A program made the position numbers and the translations under genes. From Cephalopachus bancanus (taxonomy: Eukaryota > Chordata > Mammalia > Primates > Tarsiidae), in assembly GCA_027257055.1 (NCBI GenBank), contig JAPVLO010000097.1, forward strand, positions 6,115,001 to 6,179,000: a DNA stretch of 64,000 nt. The letters are read 5' to 3'. Every line of letters starts with the position of its first letter. Within the stretch, counting starts at the first letter, position 1. This document shows, one piece after another, positions 1 through 12,025 of this stretch. The notes beneath the pieces are model-generated. The model was not told where the DNA came from and did not search any database. It saw only the letters and a list, made by a program, of their open reading frames with translations.

Positions 1-566
1 AACTGTGGCTTAAGAAAGAATGTGTGTAAGAGCTCCTAGCATGCTCTAAGAACAAACAGGGCAAACTCATGCTCAGACAAAAGATAAGAAGACCTCATCT
101 AAGGCAGAGTTGTAATAGTGCCTTGTACATGTAGAAGAAAAGCAAGTAAAAACCAGTAGAGGAATAAGGTGTCCTCTATTACTTGCTATGCCAATCCAGT
201 AAATCATCTACAATCATCATAGCCCCCCAAATATCAGATACTCATGTATCATGATGAAACCCAAATAAAAATTTTATGAAAAATTCTGGTAAAAATTCAA
301 ATTTAAAGCATAACTCTCTACCTTCAACAAAAAACGTATCTAAGACTGTTTTATCTTCTGAAAAGTAGGTAATCTCACTAGATGATATCCAAGTTTTAGT
401 GATTGTATAAATCTGTGCCAGAGGACTTTACTTTCTACAGTCCTAAATAAAGCTTTGTAAACCTATAGCCCAAAATAAAATCAAAAGATCAGTACTAATC
501 TTTAACAATAAAATTCACATATATAGGTAATACTGATTTTCTTGAAAAAGAAAACACTTTAAAAAC
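1..566. other. AT-rich intergenic DNA, nothing recognised
   Basis: AT-rich sequence with no repeat, exon or RNA that I recognise. It ends at the 5' target duplication of the full-length L1. Confidence 0.5.
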
Positions 567-578
567 AAAATGCAAAAC
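567..578. repeat. Left target-site duplication of the full-length L1
   Basis: AAAATGCAAAAC, identical to 7000-7011 after the poly(A) tail. The pair defines the insertion boundaries. Confidence 0.85.
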
Positions 579-1953
579 TTCCGGCAAGATGGCAATAGGG
601 CAACCCGGTCTGTGAAAACCTCTGCAAAGGAGAACTGCAGTGAGTCTCTGACTCTAGCCCCAGGGGCTACAGACCCCAACATCGCAGCCTGCTCTTCATA
701 CGGAGCTCGGCCGTTGCCACTGCTGGGGCATCACAGTGGTCTGGAGAGCCACTGCAGTGCAGATGTTGCCGCAGCTGCCGCAGGCGCCGCAGCCACCACC
801 ACCACTGCCGGTAGCACATCGCACCACCCGGGCTGGAGGCGATCCACAACTTCAGTCCTTGAAACCCCTTCAGGGAAGATCTGCTGGAATCGCTGCCGCC
901 TCTCCGGCGACCGCGACGTCCTGCCGCAGTAAGTCTCCTGCCGTCTGCCCTGAGGCAGGCAGCCATCTTGCCTTCTTCAGCCTCTGCCGCCCCTGTTCGG
1001 CCCCACCCCCTCTGGGGCGAGCAGCTGAGATAGCACCACCTGCTGGTGATTCAAGGTAACAATACCGAAACGGGAGAAACAAGCTTGAAAAAGACATAGG
1101 CCAGAGTGGTGAACAGAGGGTGATCTGAATTGTCCTTCACAGCAGACTGGGGGCAATTGACCCTAACTGCAAACTAATTTACCAGCTTGAAAAGAAAACT
1201 AGAAATCAGACCAGAAAGGACAATGGACTTAAACGAAATGTCTCAGAGTGTGCTTCATTGATTCTGTTAGTTTAATGACTTAATTCTATTCCGACTGTAT
1301 TGTTCCTTTTTTTCTTTTTTCCTCTTCCTTTTCTTCTCTTTTCTTCTCTCTGTAAGCCATATCTTTGTATAGAGGAACAGCACACTAATAAGGTGGATGG
1401 ATAACTGGTATGTTAGCATCACTATATGTTTTATTTTTGTCTGTATGAGAGTTGGTTCGTCTGTAGCTGTGGTCTATTGTTTTTATCTGTTTCAGTATAG
1501 GCCTCTCTCTCTACTTGTTGGCACACTCATTTGTTTCCCCCCTTACTCCTCTATCTCTCTACCCCCTCTTCAACCCACTGTCTGCTCCATTCTCTCCCCT
1601 CTGCTAACCACATTTTATTTCAGGGAGTAAACCTACAGCCCCACTGCACGGACAGATTTCAAGGCAGTGGGAAGTGGGTTCCAGATTATTCACACACCTG
1701 TCAGTGAATACCAGGACCTGCAGATAGATTTTGAATCACAGTTCGCCCCTTAAGTAAATCTCAAAACTGCAAAAAGGACCACCTCCAACCTACAGTGCAA
1801 CTACAGAATTGAACAAAGTAAGAGGGCATACATAAAGAATAGGAGATTGAACAAACAGAAGTAAAACCAATCCCTTTACCCCCGAATAACAGAATTAAGG
1901 AAGACGGTGACGTGGAGGGAAGGAAAAAGTAGGGAGGGGGAAAAACCGCACAA
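579..1953 (+). promoter_or_regulatory. L1 5'UTR / internal promoter with YY1-type and ETS-type sites
   Basis: Untranslated leader of the L1, CpG-rich between about 660 and 1030. CAAGATGGC at 585-593 lies a few bases from the element's start. Human L1 has a YY1 site at the same place, which fixes accurate initiation. ACTTCCGG (ETS-type) at 577-584 partly overlaps the target duplication. The open frames here on both strands have no family resemblance and are treated as by-products of the GC-rich leader. Confidence 0.7.
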
Positions 1954-2910
1954 ATGAAGAAAAACCAAAAGAAGAATATAGGTCTCACACAGACCCCTGG
2001 GAGATCAAACACTGAGAAAACATATTCTGGAACACAAACAATGAAGAGCCCCCAGAATGACTGGTGACATGCAACAAACCCAGACATCAAGACATTAATG
2101 GAGAGAATTTAAAAAATTTAGGAGAGACAAGAGGGAAATAGGAAGGAGCTGATGTCAGAAATGACAGTAGTAAAGAATACTGTGAATAACAGACTAATAA
2201 GCATGGAAAGCAGAATCAGCCAGCAGAAGAAAGAATCTCAGAGCTCACAAACGAAAACACAGAACTAACCCAAACTGTCAAAAGCATAGAAAAGAAGCTC
2301 AAAAAGACAGAACAAAACCTGCAAGAGATGAATGATCACTTCAAGAGACCAAACCTAAGAGTAATTGGGCTTCCTGAGGCAGAGAAAGAAACAGAAGCCA
2401 CACTGGAACAAAACATTTCATGAAATCATTTAAGAAAACTTCCCTCATCTCATCAAGGATGAAAAAATTCAAACACAAGAGATTCAGAGAAACCCTGTAA
2501 GACAACAAATGAGAAGACCAACTCCCAGACACATAATAATTCACCTAAACAAAGTAGCTATAAAAGAAAAAATTCTAAAGGCAGCAAGAGAAAAAGGCCA
2601 GACTACCTACCAGGGAAAACCAATTAGAATAGCAGCAGATTTATCCACAGAAACCCTGCAGGCTAGGAGAGCCTGGAGCCCTATCTTCAAAGTTCTAAAA
2701 GAGAAACAATTTCAACCAAGAATAACCTACCCAGTCAAACTAAGCTTCATTAGTGAGGGAGAATTGAAATCCTTTCCAGATATCCAATCCCTAAGAACCT
2801 ACATTGCCACCAGACCACCTCTACAAGAAACACTTAAGAAAATACTGAACACAGAAGAAACAGAAAAAAGAACAACAACATTCTTCACAAGAGTACAGGC
2901 AAAAGATTAA
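1954..2910 (+). pseudogene. L1 ORF1 (RNA-binding chaperone), disrupted
   Basis: ORF1p normally forms coiled-coil trimers that coat L1 RNA. The likely start ATG is at 1954 (MKKNQKKNIG...), and the frame hits TGA at 2065 after 37 codons. Homology resumes in a coiled-coil-like stretch at about 2200-2340, followed by the RPNLRVIGLPE motif that opens the RRM region. The C-terminal domain is open from about 2509 to 2907 (KEKILKAAREKGQ, then DLSTETLQARRAW). The start is chosen by position after the leader and the lysine-rich N-terminus typical of ORF1p. At least one nonsense change and further frame breaks rule out function. Confidence 0.85.
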
Positions 2911-2980
2911 ACACACATGAACCAACTCCATAACCCAAAGAAAGACAACAAACAAACAGGAACAACTCTGTAAGAACCTT

Positions 2981-5900
2981 ATGACAGGGATCAACTCTTG
3001 CGTTTCAATTATTAGCCTAAATGTAAGTGGACTAAATGCACCACTGAAAAGACATAGAATGGCCAAATGGATAAAATATCATCAGGCAACAATCTATTGC
3101 CTTTAAGAGATTCATCTCATTAGAAAGGACACCCACAGACTCAAAGTAAGAGAATGGGAAACAAACTTTCAGGCAAACGGAATACAAAAGAAAGGAGGAG
3201 TAGCAATCTTAATTTCAGACAAAATACCATTCAAGCTATTAAAAATCAAAAAAGATCCAGAAGGCCACTACTTAATGATAAAAGTCTCAATCCATCAACA
3301 AGAAATATCTATCCTAAACATACATGCACCCAACATAGGTGCGCCAACTTTCATAAAGCAACTTCTAGGAAAACTAAAGAAAGATAATGACTCTAATACC
3401 ATCATAACTGGGGACTTTAATACCCCACTCACAATCCTAGACAGATCATCAGGACAAAAAATCAGCAAGGAGATCTGGAACCTCAATGTGACTTTGGACC
3501 AAATGGACTTAATTGATACCTACAGAACACTCCATCCAAAGACCACAGAATACACATTCTACTCATCACCACATGGAACATGTTCTAAGATCAACCACAT
3601 ACTCGGCCATAAATCAAGCATAAGCAAATTTAAAAGGACCGAAATTCTACCATGTACCTTCTCGGACCACAGTGGAATAAAAAAAAACATTGACACCAAC
3701 AAAGTCCCCCCAAAACCCACAAAGACATGGACACTAAACAGCATGATGCTAAACAACTCCTGGGTCAATGATGAAATCAAAACAGAGATCAAAAGATACC
3801 TGGAAACAAATGAAAATGAAGAAACATCTTACCAAAATCTCTGGGATGCCCTGAAAGCTGTAGTAAGTAGGGAATTTATATCCCTACAAACACACATGAA
3901 GAAAATGGAAGGAACAGAAATTCACAACCTAACAAGCCACCTAAAGAAGCTGGAAAAGCAAGACCACAAAAACCCTAATTTCAGCAGAAGAATCCAGATA
4001 ACCAAAATAAAAGCCCAAATCCAGGACATAGAAGACAAATAGATAATACAAAAAAATCAATGAAACAAAAAACTTGTTCTTTGAAAGGATAAACAAGATC
4101 GATGGTCCCCTAGCTAGACTGACCAAGAAAAAACGAGAAAAAAACCAAATAAGCACAAGCAGAAACACAAAAGATGAAGTCACATCTGACCCTGAAGAAA
4201 TACAAAAGATCATTAAAGACTACTACATACACTTGTATGGAAACAAACTTGAAAACCTTAAGGAAATGGAGGACTTTCTGACATTACACAACCCACCTAG
4301 GTTGGAACAAGAAGAAATTGAGACCCTAAATAGACCAATAACAATCAAGGAAATCGACTCCGTAATAAGAAAAGTTCCTACAAAAAAAGCCCTGGCCCAG
4401 ATGGCTTTCCAGTAGAATTCTACCAGACATTTAAGGAGGAGCTGATACCAATCCTACTAAAGGTATTCCAGGTGACTGAAAAAGATGGAACTCTCTCCAA
4501 ATCATTTTACAAAGCCAACATCACATTGATACCCAAGCCAGGTAAAGATCCAACAAAAAAAGAGAACTACAGGCCAATATCTTTGATGAACATAGATGCT
4601 AAAATTCTCAACAAGATCCTAGCAAACCGGATTCAGCAATACATCTCAAAAATCATCCACCATGACCAAGTAGACTTCATTCCTGGGATGCAAGGCTGGT
4701 TCAACACTCGTAAAACCATAAATGTAATTAAATTCATCAACAGATGTCAAAACAAAAACCACATGATCATATCATTAGATGCAGAAAAGGTTTTGATAAA
4801 ATCCAGCACCCCTTCTTGATAAAAACCCTTGAACATCTAGGCATATGGGGAACATACCTCAAAATAGTAAAAGCCATCTACGAGAAACCCACAGCCAGCA
4901 TACTCCTAAATGGACAAAAATTGGAACCAATTGCCATGAAAACTAGAACTAGACAAGGATGCCCACTCTCACCCCTCCTGTTCAACATAGTATTGGAAGT
5001 CCTGGTTAGAGCAATCAGAGAAGAGGAGGCAATCAGAGGTATTCAAATAGGAAAAGAGGAAGTCAAGTTATCTCTCTATGCAGATGATATGATTGTGTAC
5101 CTTGAAAACCCAAGAGAATCTGTCAAAAGCCTCCTTACATTGATAAAAGTCTTTGGCACAGTCTCAGGATACAAAATAAATGTACAAAAGACAATCGCAT
5201 TTCTCTACACCAATAATAAACAAACAGAAACTCAAATAAAAAACACAATTCCATTCACAATAGCCACAAAAAAAATGAAATACCTTGGCATATTCCTAAC
5301 CAGAGACGTGAAAGACCTTTACAATGAAATTTCAAAACACTGCTCAAAGAAATCAAAGATGACACAAACAAGTGGAAAAATATCTCATGCTCATGGATTG
5401 GAAGAATCAACATTGTGAAGATGTCCATCTTACCTAAGGCAATCTACAAATTCAATGCAATACCCATCAAATTACCAGCAACATTCTTCTCAGACCTGGA
5501 AAAAACAACACAGGAATTCATATGGAAACACAAACGTCCAAGAATAGCCAGAACAATCCTCAGCAAAAAAAAACAAAGCAGGTGGTATCACATTACCAGA
5601 CTTCAAACTTTACTATAAAGCTACAATCATCAAAACAGCTTGGTATTGGTACAGGAACAAGCATATAGATCAATGGAATAGAATTGAGATTCCAGAAGAA
5701 AAACCTCAATTTCTCAACCAACTCATCTTCGACAAAGCCCCCACCACCTACCACTGGGGAGAGGAGAACCTATTCAGTAAATGGTGCTGGGAAAACTGGC
5801 TGATCACATGCAGAAGATTGAAACAGGACCCCTATCTATCCCATGCACAAAGGTTAACTCCAAATGGATCAGAGACCTAAATGTAAAACCTCAAACCATA

Positions 5901-6787
5901 AGAACCTTAGAAAAGGAAGGAAATACCCTCATGGATATCGGAACTGGCATCCAAGTCCTGAACAAAACCTGAAACCCACAGGTCATAAGAGAGAAGATAG
6001 ACAAGTGGGACCTTATTAAACTGACAAGCTTCTGCAAAGCCAAAGAAACCATCAAGAGAGCAGGGAGACAGTCTACAGACTGGGAAAAAGTATTTGCCAA
6101 CACCAGGTCTGACAAAGGCTTAACATCCTGGATCTACAAGGAACTCAAACGTGCTGAAAAGAAAAAACAAACAACCCCATTATAAAATGGGCAAAAGATA
6201 TGAACAGACACTTCACAAAAGAAGACATCCAAGCAGCCAACAAACACATGAAGAAATGCTCAACCTCACTAATCATCAGGAAGATGCAAATCAAAACCAC
6301 ACTGAGATACCACCGACCTCCAGTCAGAATGGCAATTATCAACAACTCAAAAAATAACAGCTGCTAGAGAGGGTGTGGTGAAAAGGGAACACTTCTACAC
6401 TGTTGGTGGGAGTGTAAACTAATGCAACCTGTGTGGAAAGCAGTGTGGTGATTCCCAAAAGCTCTAAAAATCAACCTTCCATATGATCCTGCAATCCCCC
6501 TACTGGGAATATACCCTGAAGACCTCAAATCACTCTATAAAAAAGATACCTGCACACCTATGTTTATCGCAGCATTGTTCACAATAGCAAGAACCTGGAA
6601 ACAACCGTGCTGCCCATCAAAAGAGGACTGGATTAAAAAAATGTGGTACACGATGGAATACTACGCAGCCATAAAAAAGAACAAAATCATGAATTTCGCA
6701 GCAACCTGGATGGAACTAGAGTCTATAATACTGAGTGACCTCTCACAGAAACAAAGATCCGAGTATCACATGTTCTCACTCATATAA
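2981..6787 (+). pseudogene. L1 ORF2 (endonuclease / reverse transcriptase), disrupted
   Basis: ORF2p nicks target DNA and reverse transcribes L1 RNA. The likely start is ATG 2981, giving LNVSGLNAPLKRHRMAKW, the usual APE-type endonuclease opening. TAA at 3104 sits where families usually have CAA in CLQE, so it looks like a C-to-T nonsense change. Endonuclease pieces follow (ITGDFNTPL near 3400-3430; FSDHSG near 3660). Reverse transcriptase motifs include [20 protein letters not shown] near 4573-4630, [11 protein letters not shown] near 4955-4985 and the catalytic YADDMIVYL near 5078-5104. The C-terminal end is open at 6560-6787 (MEYYAAIKKNKIMNF). The frame changes at least six times and all parts are collinear, so this is a decayed single copy. 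Confidence 0.92.
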
Positions 6788-6845
6788 TGGACCTTGAACA
6801 TCTAATATAATACTATAAGAAAATGACTGACGGTACTGGAAACTA

Positions 6846-6866
6846 TGGGGGGGGAGGGGGATGGGA
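6846..6866 (+). other. G-rich tract in L1 3'UTR, possible G-quadruplex
   Basis: Runs of eight, five and three G separated by one or two bases lie just after ORF2. Polypurine, G-quadruplex-prone 3'UTRs are a known L1 trait. Confidence 0.6.
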
Positions 6867-6999
6867 TTAACAGGTGCAAATATCTGTCTGGGGATGGGGA
6901 AACACCTCTTATCAGCAGGGTGCCTGAATGAAATGTAATTGTACACCTAACCCTTAACTGTTCCCCACAAAATCATAATAAAAAATATTGATTAAAAAA

Positions 7000-7011
7000 A
7001 AAATGCAAAAC
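7000..7011. repeat. Right target-site duplication of the full-length L1
   Basis: AAAATGCAAAAC directly after the A tail, identical to 567-578. The first A residues cannot be separated from the tail. Confidence 0.85.
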
Positions 7012-7431
7012 AAGCTTTGGCCATGAGTGTACAACTATAATTCACACCTAGACATTATGAGCACTGAGGCACTCAATATATGTTCAAGATGTTTTTCCTA
7101 AGAGTTGCATAAATATATCATGGAGCACTCCCTAAGAACCAAGGTAGTAGTTCCATAAAACTGCTGATTAGCCAACACATCTTCTGAATATTATGAAAAC
7201 AAAGAAAATGGTTCATCTCCAACGTGACCCGCATTAACCTGGACCTTGTGACCACGGAAGTCACTCCCCTAGTCCCCTCCTCCTAGCCACCCATTTCCAC
7301 CAACTCTGTATTCCACTCCATGACTGGTCAAGATGTATTTTCAGAGCATCTTTTAGATACCTGTGCAGGCTCAGGAAGATGGGTTTATTTGTGTTCAAAC
7401 TTGAGGCTGTAACTAAAATTTTAGTATTAAC
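7012..7431. other. Intergenic, nothing recognised
   Basis: Single-copy-looking AT-rich sequence between the L1 and the first Alu. No gene or repeat recognised. Confidence 0.4.
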
Positions 7432-7442
7432 AACACGGTTTC

Positions 7443-7740
7443 AGGCCGGGCGCAGTGGCTCAAGCCTGTAATCCCAGCACTTTGGGAGGCCAAGGCAAGA
7501 GGATTTCCTGAGCCCACAGGTTCGAGACCAGCCTGGGCAACATGGTGAGACCTCATCTCTACAATAAATCAAAAAATTAGCTGGGCATGGTAGCGCATGC
7601 CTGTAGTTCTGGCTACTTGGTAGGCTGAGGCAGAAAGATCGCCGGAGCCCAGCGGGCCGACACTGGGGTGGCTGTGAGGATGCCACTGCACTCCAGCCTG
7701 GACAACAGAGTGAGACTCCAACTCAAAAAAAAAAAAAAAA
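7443..7740 (+). mobile_element. Alu SINE (strepsirrhine type), with target duplication
   Basis: Dimeric Alu: left arm from GGCCGGGCGCAGTGGCTC, middle A-rich linker (CAATAAATCAAAAAATTAG), right arm ending CTCCAACTC plus A tail. Near-identical flanks AACACGGTTTC (7432-7442) and AACAAGGTTTC (7741-7751) mark the target duplication. Confidence 0.92.
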
Positions 7741-7751
7741 AACAAGGTTTC

Positions 7752-8817
7752 CAAATATGAATTTTAAATAGTACTAAATTTGAGAATCCAAAGTACTTTA
7801 TCATTTATAAGGCAAAACTTGTTGGAAACTCTCACAGAGCACAATGGATTTCTCTTTTGTTATAGATAAACACACACACACCTTTCCATATTAAGCTAAT
7901 TAAACAGACATGAGGACTAGGGAGGCTATCAATAAACAATGTTTGTGTTCTGAAGAATGCAATGAACCTAGTATTTATCTAGAAGAAAAAATGCATTTTT
8001 ATTACAGTTGGAAGATTATTGAGAAAAGTATAACATGTGAGTATTAATTAGAAACTGATTTGGGAAATAAGATTTTGAGTAGGTAACTGACATACGCAGA
8101 AGATGAAAATTCCTGAAAAAGCAATTTGCTCAGTTCTTACAAACTTCCAAGCAACCAAATTGACAAAAGAATCAGTACAATCACTTCAGTACCAATACTG
8201 GGGAAAGAATCTCCTCTATAAAAAAATTAATTCACCGAATTTTTACCACTCTGCCATACATCTCCTGATTAGAAAGCCATTCTGGGATTCTAACATATGG
8301 CACAGAGCAGAACAGAGGGTCACAGGATCCAAGGTAGAAGAGACAAGGGAGGTAAGAAGGCAAGAGCTAGCATTAGTAGCAAACTGCTTTAAATCAGCTC
8401 TTCTGTTACAAAGTTAACATAGGGATGTGTCAGGTTGCAAAGAAATAAAATGAAAAATTGCTTTCAAAGGCCTCAGAATGGTCCCTGCTTTGAGGCATTG
8501 GAAAACTGATTTCAGTAATTGAAAGAGAGGTTTGCTGTGCATGAACAATCAGCTCCACAGAAGATTCTGCCTGAATGGCCCACTGACTTCCTCAATATCT
8601 GAATTAAGAGTGTTCTATGCTCACAAACAAGCCAGGTGAGCTAAAAATCTGTGTCGCTGTTTCCAGAACATGTTAAGTCTAAAAGTTAGTAAGTATCAAT
8701 GCAAATTACAGTCTTCTGGAAATCATAACAAATTGCTTCCCTGATATGGCCGTTGCTACCAAATCTTAACCAAATGAAAGAGTAGCCCGGTCTGGACTGA
8801 ATTGTTATTCACTTAAT
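7752..8817. other. Intergenic, a short CA run, nothing else recognised
   Basis: Holds a short (CA)n run at about 7870-7882. The open frame at 8103-8417 has no recognisable domain and is not called. Confidence 0.4.
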
Positions 8818-8829
8818 AAATAAAACACT

Positions 8830-9131
8830 AGCCAGGTTCGGTGGCTCTGCCTATAATTCCGCGCCTTTGGGAGGCTGAGGTGAGTGGATTGCCTGAGCCC
8901 GCGGGTTCAAGACCCGCCTGGGCAGCGAGACCTCATCTCTACAAAAATCAAAAAATCAGCTGGGCGCGGTAGCACATGCCTGTAATTCTGGCTACTTGGA
9001 AGGCTGAGGTGGAAGGATCGCTGGAGCCCAGAAGGTCAAGACTGCGGTGGCCGGGAGCAGCCACTGTACTCCAGTCTGGGTGACAGAATGAGACTCCAAC
9101 TCAAAAAAATAAAAAATAAAAATAAATAAAT
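8830..9131 (+). mobile_element. Alu SINE with A-rich tail, with target duplication
   Basis: Starts AGCCAGGTTCGGTGGCTC and has the CGCGCCTTTGGGAGGC and GAGCCCGCGGGTTCAAGACC blocks of the local lineage. The tail is AAATAAATAAATA-like. Flanks AAATAAAACACT at 8818-8829 and 9132-9143 match. Confidence 0.92.
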
Positions 9132-9210
9132 AAATAAAACACTGTCACGCACACCTATAATTCTCAACCAACAGCATAAGTAGACAGACTATTTTGTTTG
9201 AAAATCTCTT

Positions 9211-9424
9211 TTCAGATTGGCAGTAGCGGGAAACTGCTGGGGACGGAGGGACGGAGGGATGGAGGAAGCACACGACACCAATAAGGATACCTGATCTCAA
9301 ACCAGGCGAAGTGAGGACCAAAGCGAGGCCCAAACTTTGCCTGTACAATTACCACTTGTATATCCAACCCTGAATTGCACCCCACATCTTTAAAATGAAA
9401 TAAAATTGCAAAAAAAAAAAAAAA
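9211..9424 (+). mobile_element. 5'-truncated L1 3' end with exact target duplication
   Basis: Contains the G-rich L1 3'UTR (GGGGACGGAGGGACGG at about 9239) and the local L1 terminus (CCCTGAATTGCACCCCACATC), then AAATAAAATTGC and a poly(A) tail. GAAAATCTCTT flanks it at 9200-9210 and 9425-9435. Only the last 200 bases were inserted. Confidence 0.88.
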
Positions 9425-9435
9425 GAAAATCTCTT

Positions 9436-9715
9436 CAATTCTAAATAATGAAATTAAGTTCTCATTTTCTTTTCTAGAAGCTGAACTGAAAACAAAACAA
9501 AACAAAAATACTAAGTTTGATTTCACATCTCTAAAGTAAGGAAGATTTGAGGTGATCGTCTTGTTTATAACCCTACTCCCAAACAAGACCACACTAAAAA
9601 ATTCTGAAACTGAAAAAATAACTTTCAAAATTTTTAATGACCTTTAGAGAAGACCACTATATTTCATCTCTCTCATTCATTCTATAATTGTCAAATCTTG
9701 TTTGCTTGTTTCGTT
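9436..9715. other. Intergenic, nothing recognised
   Basis: A-rich sequence between two L1 copies; no gene seen. Confidence 0.3.
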
Positions 9716-12010
9716 TTAAACATATGTTTGTTTTAATTAGCAAGTAAGATTGTATACATTTATGGTGTACAGCATGACATTTTTATATATGTATACATTG
9801 TAGAATGACTAAATCAAGCTATTTAACATATGCATTACCTCTCATGCTGACAATTTTTTGTGAAAATATTTAAAACCTACTTCTTAGCAATTTTCAAATG
9901 TACAACCTAGTATTATTAACTGTAGTCACCATGATGTACAATAAATCTTTTGAACGTCTTTCTCCTAACTAAAACTTTGTGTTCATTGACCAATTTCTCC
10001 AACCCTCCAACCCCAGCCTCTGATAACCACCATTTTACTCTTTAGTTCTATGAACTCAAGTTTTTTTAGATTTTACATGAAAGTGAGATCCTGCGATATT
10101 TGTCTTTCTGTGCCTGCTTATCTCACTTAACAATATCTGCCATGTTCGTCCATGTTGTCCCACATGAGAGATTTCCTTCTTTTTAGAGACTGGATAGTAT
10201 ATGTATAAACCACATATTGTTTATCCATTTATCTGATAATCACTTAGATCAATTCCATATCCCAGTTCTTATGAATAGTGTTGACCATGGGAATACAGAT
10301 ATCTCTTCAACATACTGGATATATATACTCAGTAGTGGGATTTTTGGGTTATATGGTAGTTCTATTTTTAATTTTTTGAGGAACCACCATATGTTTTTCA
10401 TAATGACTGTAATAATTTACACTCCAACCAACAGTATGCCAGAGTTCCCTTTTCTTCACATCATCTTCAACACTTAATCTTTTGTTTTTTGGTAGCAATC
10501 ATTCTAATAGGTGTGAAGTAATATTTCATTGTAGTTTTAGTTTGCACTTTCCTAATTATTAGTGAAGTTGAGCATTTTTTATCATATACATGTTGGCCAT
10601 GTGTGTATGTCTTCTTCTGAGAAATGTCTATCCAGATCCTTTGCCGATTCCTTAATCAGGTTATTTGTTTTCTTGCTATTGAATCATTTGAGTTCCTTAC
10701 ATATTTTTTAGAATGACCACTTGTCAGATGATGGTTTGTAAATATGTTTTCCCATTCTTTAGACTGTCTCTTTACTATGTTGATTGTTTCCTTGTTGGAC
10801 AGAAGATTTTTAGTTTAATGTCATTCCATTTGTTTAATTTAACTTTTTTTGCCTGTGCTTTGGGGATCATATCCAGAAAAATCATTGCCCGGACCAACAT
10901 CATAGACTTTTCCCCTATGTTTTCTTCTAGTAGTTTTATATTTTGGGGTCTTACATTTAAGTCTTTAAATTATTTTCAGTTGATTTTTGTATATGATATG
11001 AAATAAGGATACAATTTTGTTCTTCTACATGTAGATACCCAGTTTTCCCAGCACTAATTTATTAAATAGATTGTCCTTTCCCCATTATATATTCTTGGCA
11101 CCTTTGTCAAAATTCAATGGATTAGAATGCATAAATTATTTCTAGTTCTCTTTTCTGTTCATTGGGCAATACATTTAATATTATGCCAGTACTATGCTGT
11201 TTTGATTGCTATAGTTTTGTAGTATATAGAGTGCCAAAAAATGTATACACATTTTAAGAAAGAAAAAAATGTATTGAAATTGTAATATTCAATATATATT
11301 GATAACAAAAGATGAATACAAGTCACATTTGATTTCTGCAATAACAAGAGGTACTCCAAGTGGTTACCATTAGCATCCAGACACTTCTAATTACAGCAAT
11401 CTACTGCAGGACTTGTTGCTGTGTGAGGCCTCCTAATCTTCCTTTGTGCATATCACACACAGTACCATGTGTCTCAAATGTATCATGGATGCATGCAATT
11501 GTTAGGTGTGTTGGAGATTCAGTTGCATATTCACACCTTCAAATTTCAAATGCCACTTCAAAATGATCTTGCATTCCTCAAACAACAACCATGCTTCTGC
11601 CATTTTCTCTGACTGTCCTGCATTTTACAGTGATGCTAGCATTCATTTGATTAAAAACATATTTTGAGCAAACATCATACTACACACTGCTACTGTAATT
11701 CAGTTCAACATTGAAAAGTAATACATAGATAACATCTCTTAAAATGTGTATACGTTTTTTTGACATCCCTGGTATTTTGAAGTCAGATAGAGTGGTGCTC
11801 CAGCTTTGTTCTTTTGGCTCAAGATTACTTTGGCTATCCAGCTTTTGGGGATTCCACACAAATTTTAGGATTCTTTTTTTCTATTTCTATGAAAAATGTC
11901 ATTGGAATTTTGATAAGGATTGCATTAACTCTGTTGTTGCTTTGGGTAGTATAGAAATTTTAACAATATTAATTTTAAAATTGTTAAAAGTTTTTATTTT
12001 ATACTATTAT
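9716..12010 (-). mobile_element. Older L1 3' fragment (L1MA/L1MB-like), split by a mariner/Tc1-type element
   Basis: Reads as a reversed L1 3'UTR and ORF2 end. It begins with GTACAGCATGACATTTTTATATATGT-type 3'UTR sequence, then the reverse of ORF2 (for example CCATATGTTTTTCATAATG and TCTTTTGCCGATTCC-like parts). The same L1 resumes after 11771 (GAAGTCAGATAGAGTGGTGCTCCAGC), so the element at 11227-11771 was inserted into it. It is far more diverged than the full-length L1 nearby. Confidence 0.85.
11227..11771 (-). mobile_element. Internally deleted mariner/Tc1-type DNA transposon, nested in L1
   Basis: Terminal inverted repeats are visible: GTGCCAAAAAATGTATACAC near 11231 on the left, and the reverse complement of TGTATACGTTTTTTTGACA near 11748 on the right. 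Both ends abut TA (TAGTATA left, GGTATTTTG right), the target of the Tc1/mariner superfamily. The minus strand keeps an N-terminal helix-turn-helix-like piece (HLTIACIHDTFETHGTV, then CDMHKGRLGG) followed after about 45 bases by a transposase C-terminal tail (LDANGNHLEYLL). The catalytic core is missing, so it could only have moved with a transposase from elsewhere. Family name not determined. Confidence 0.8.
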
Positions 12011-12025
12011 TATCATTATTATTAT

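Larger units (their letters stand above)
579..6999 (+). mobile_element. Full-length but inactivated L1 retrotransposon (strepsirrhine type)
   Basis: A complete LINE-1 of about 6.4 kb in sense orientation. It has a CpG-rich 5'UTR, a broken ORF1, a broken ORF2 with endonuclease and reverse transcriptase motifs, a G-rich 3'UTR, AATAAA at about 6977 and a short poly(A) tail. A 12-bp direct repeat, AAAATGCAAAAC, flanks it (567-578 and 7000-7011), as expected from target-primed reverse transcription. Both ORFs carry stops and frameshifts, so it is a dead copy. The intact duplications and CpG-rich 5' end suggest a fairly recent insertion. The 5'UTR and 3' end are unlike the human L1PA type, in line with a strepsirrhine genome. 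Confidence 0.93.

Noticed and set aside
570..1097. Four overlapping frames on both strands at the left end
   Set aside because: They lie in the CpG-rich L1 5'UTR and show no protein family resemblance.
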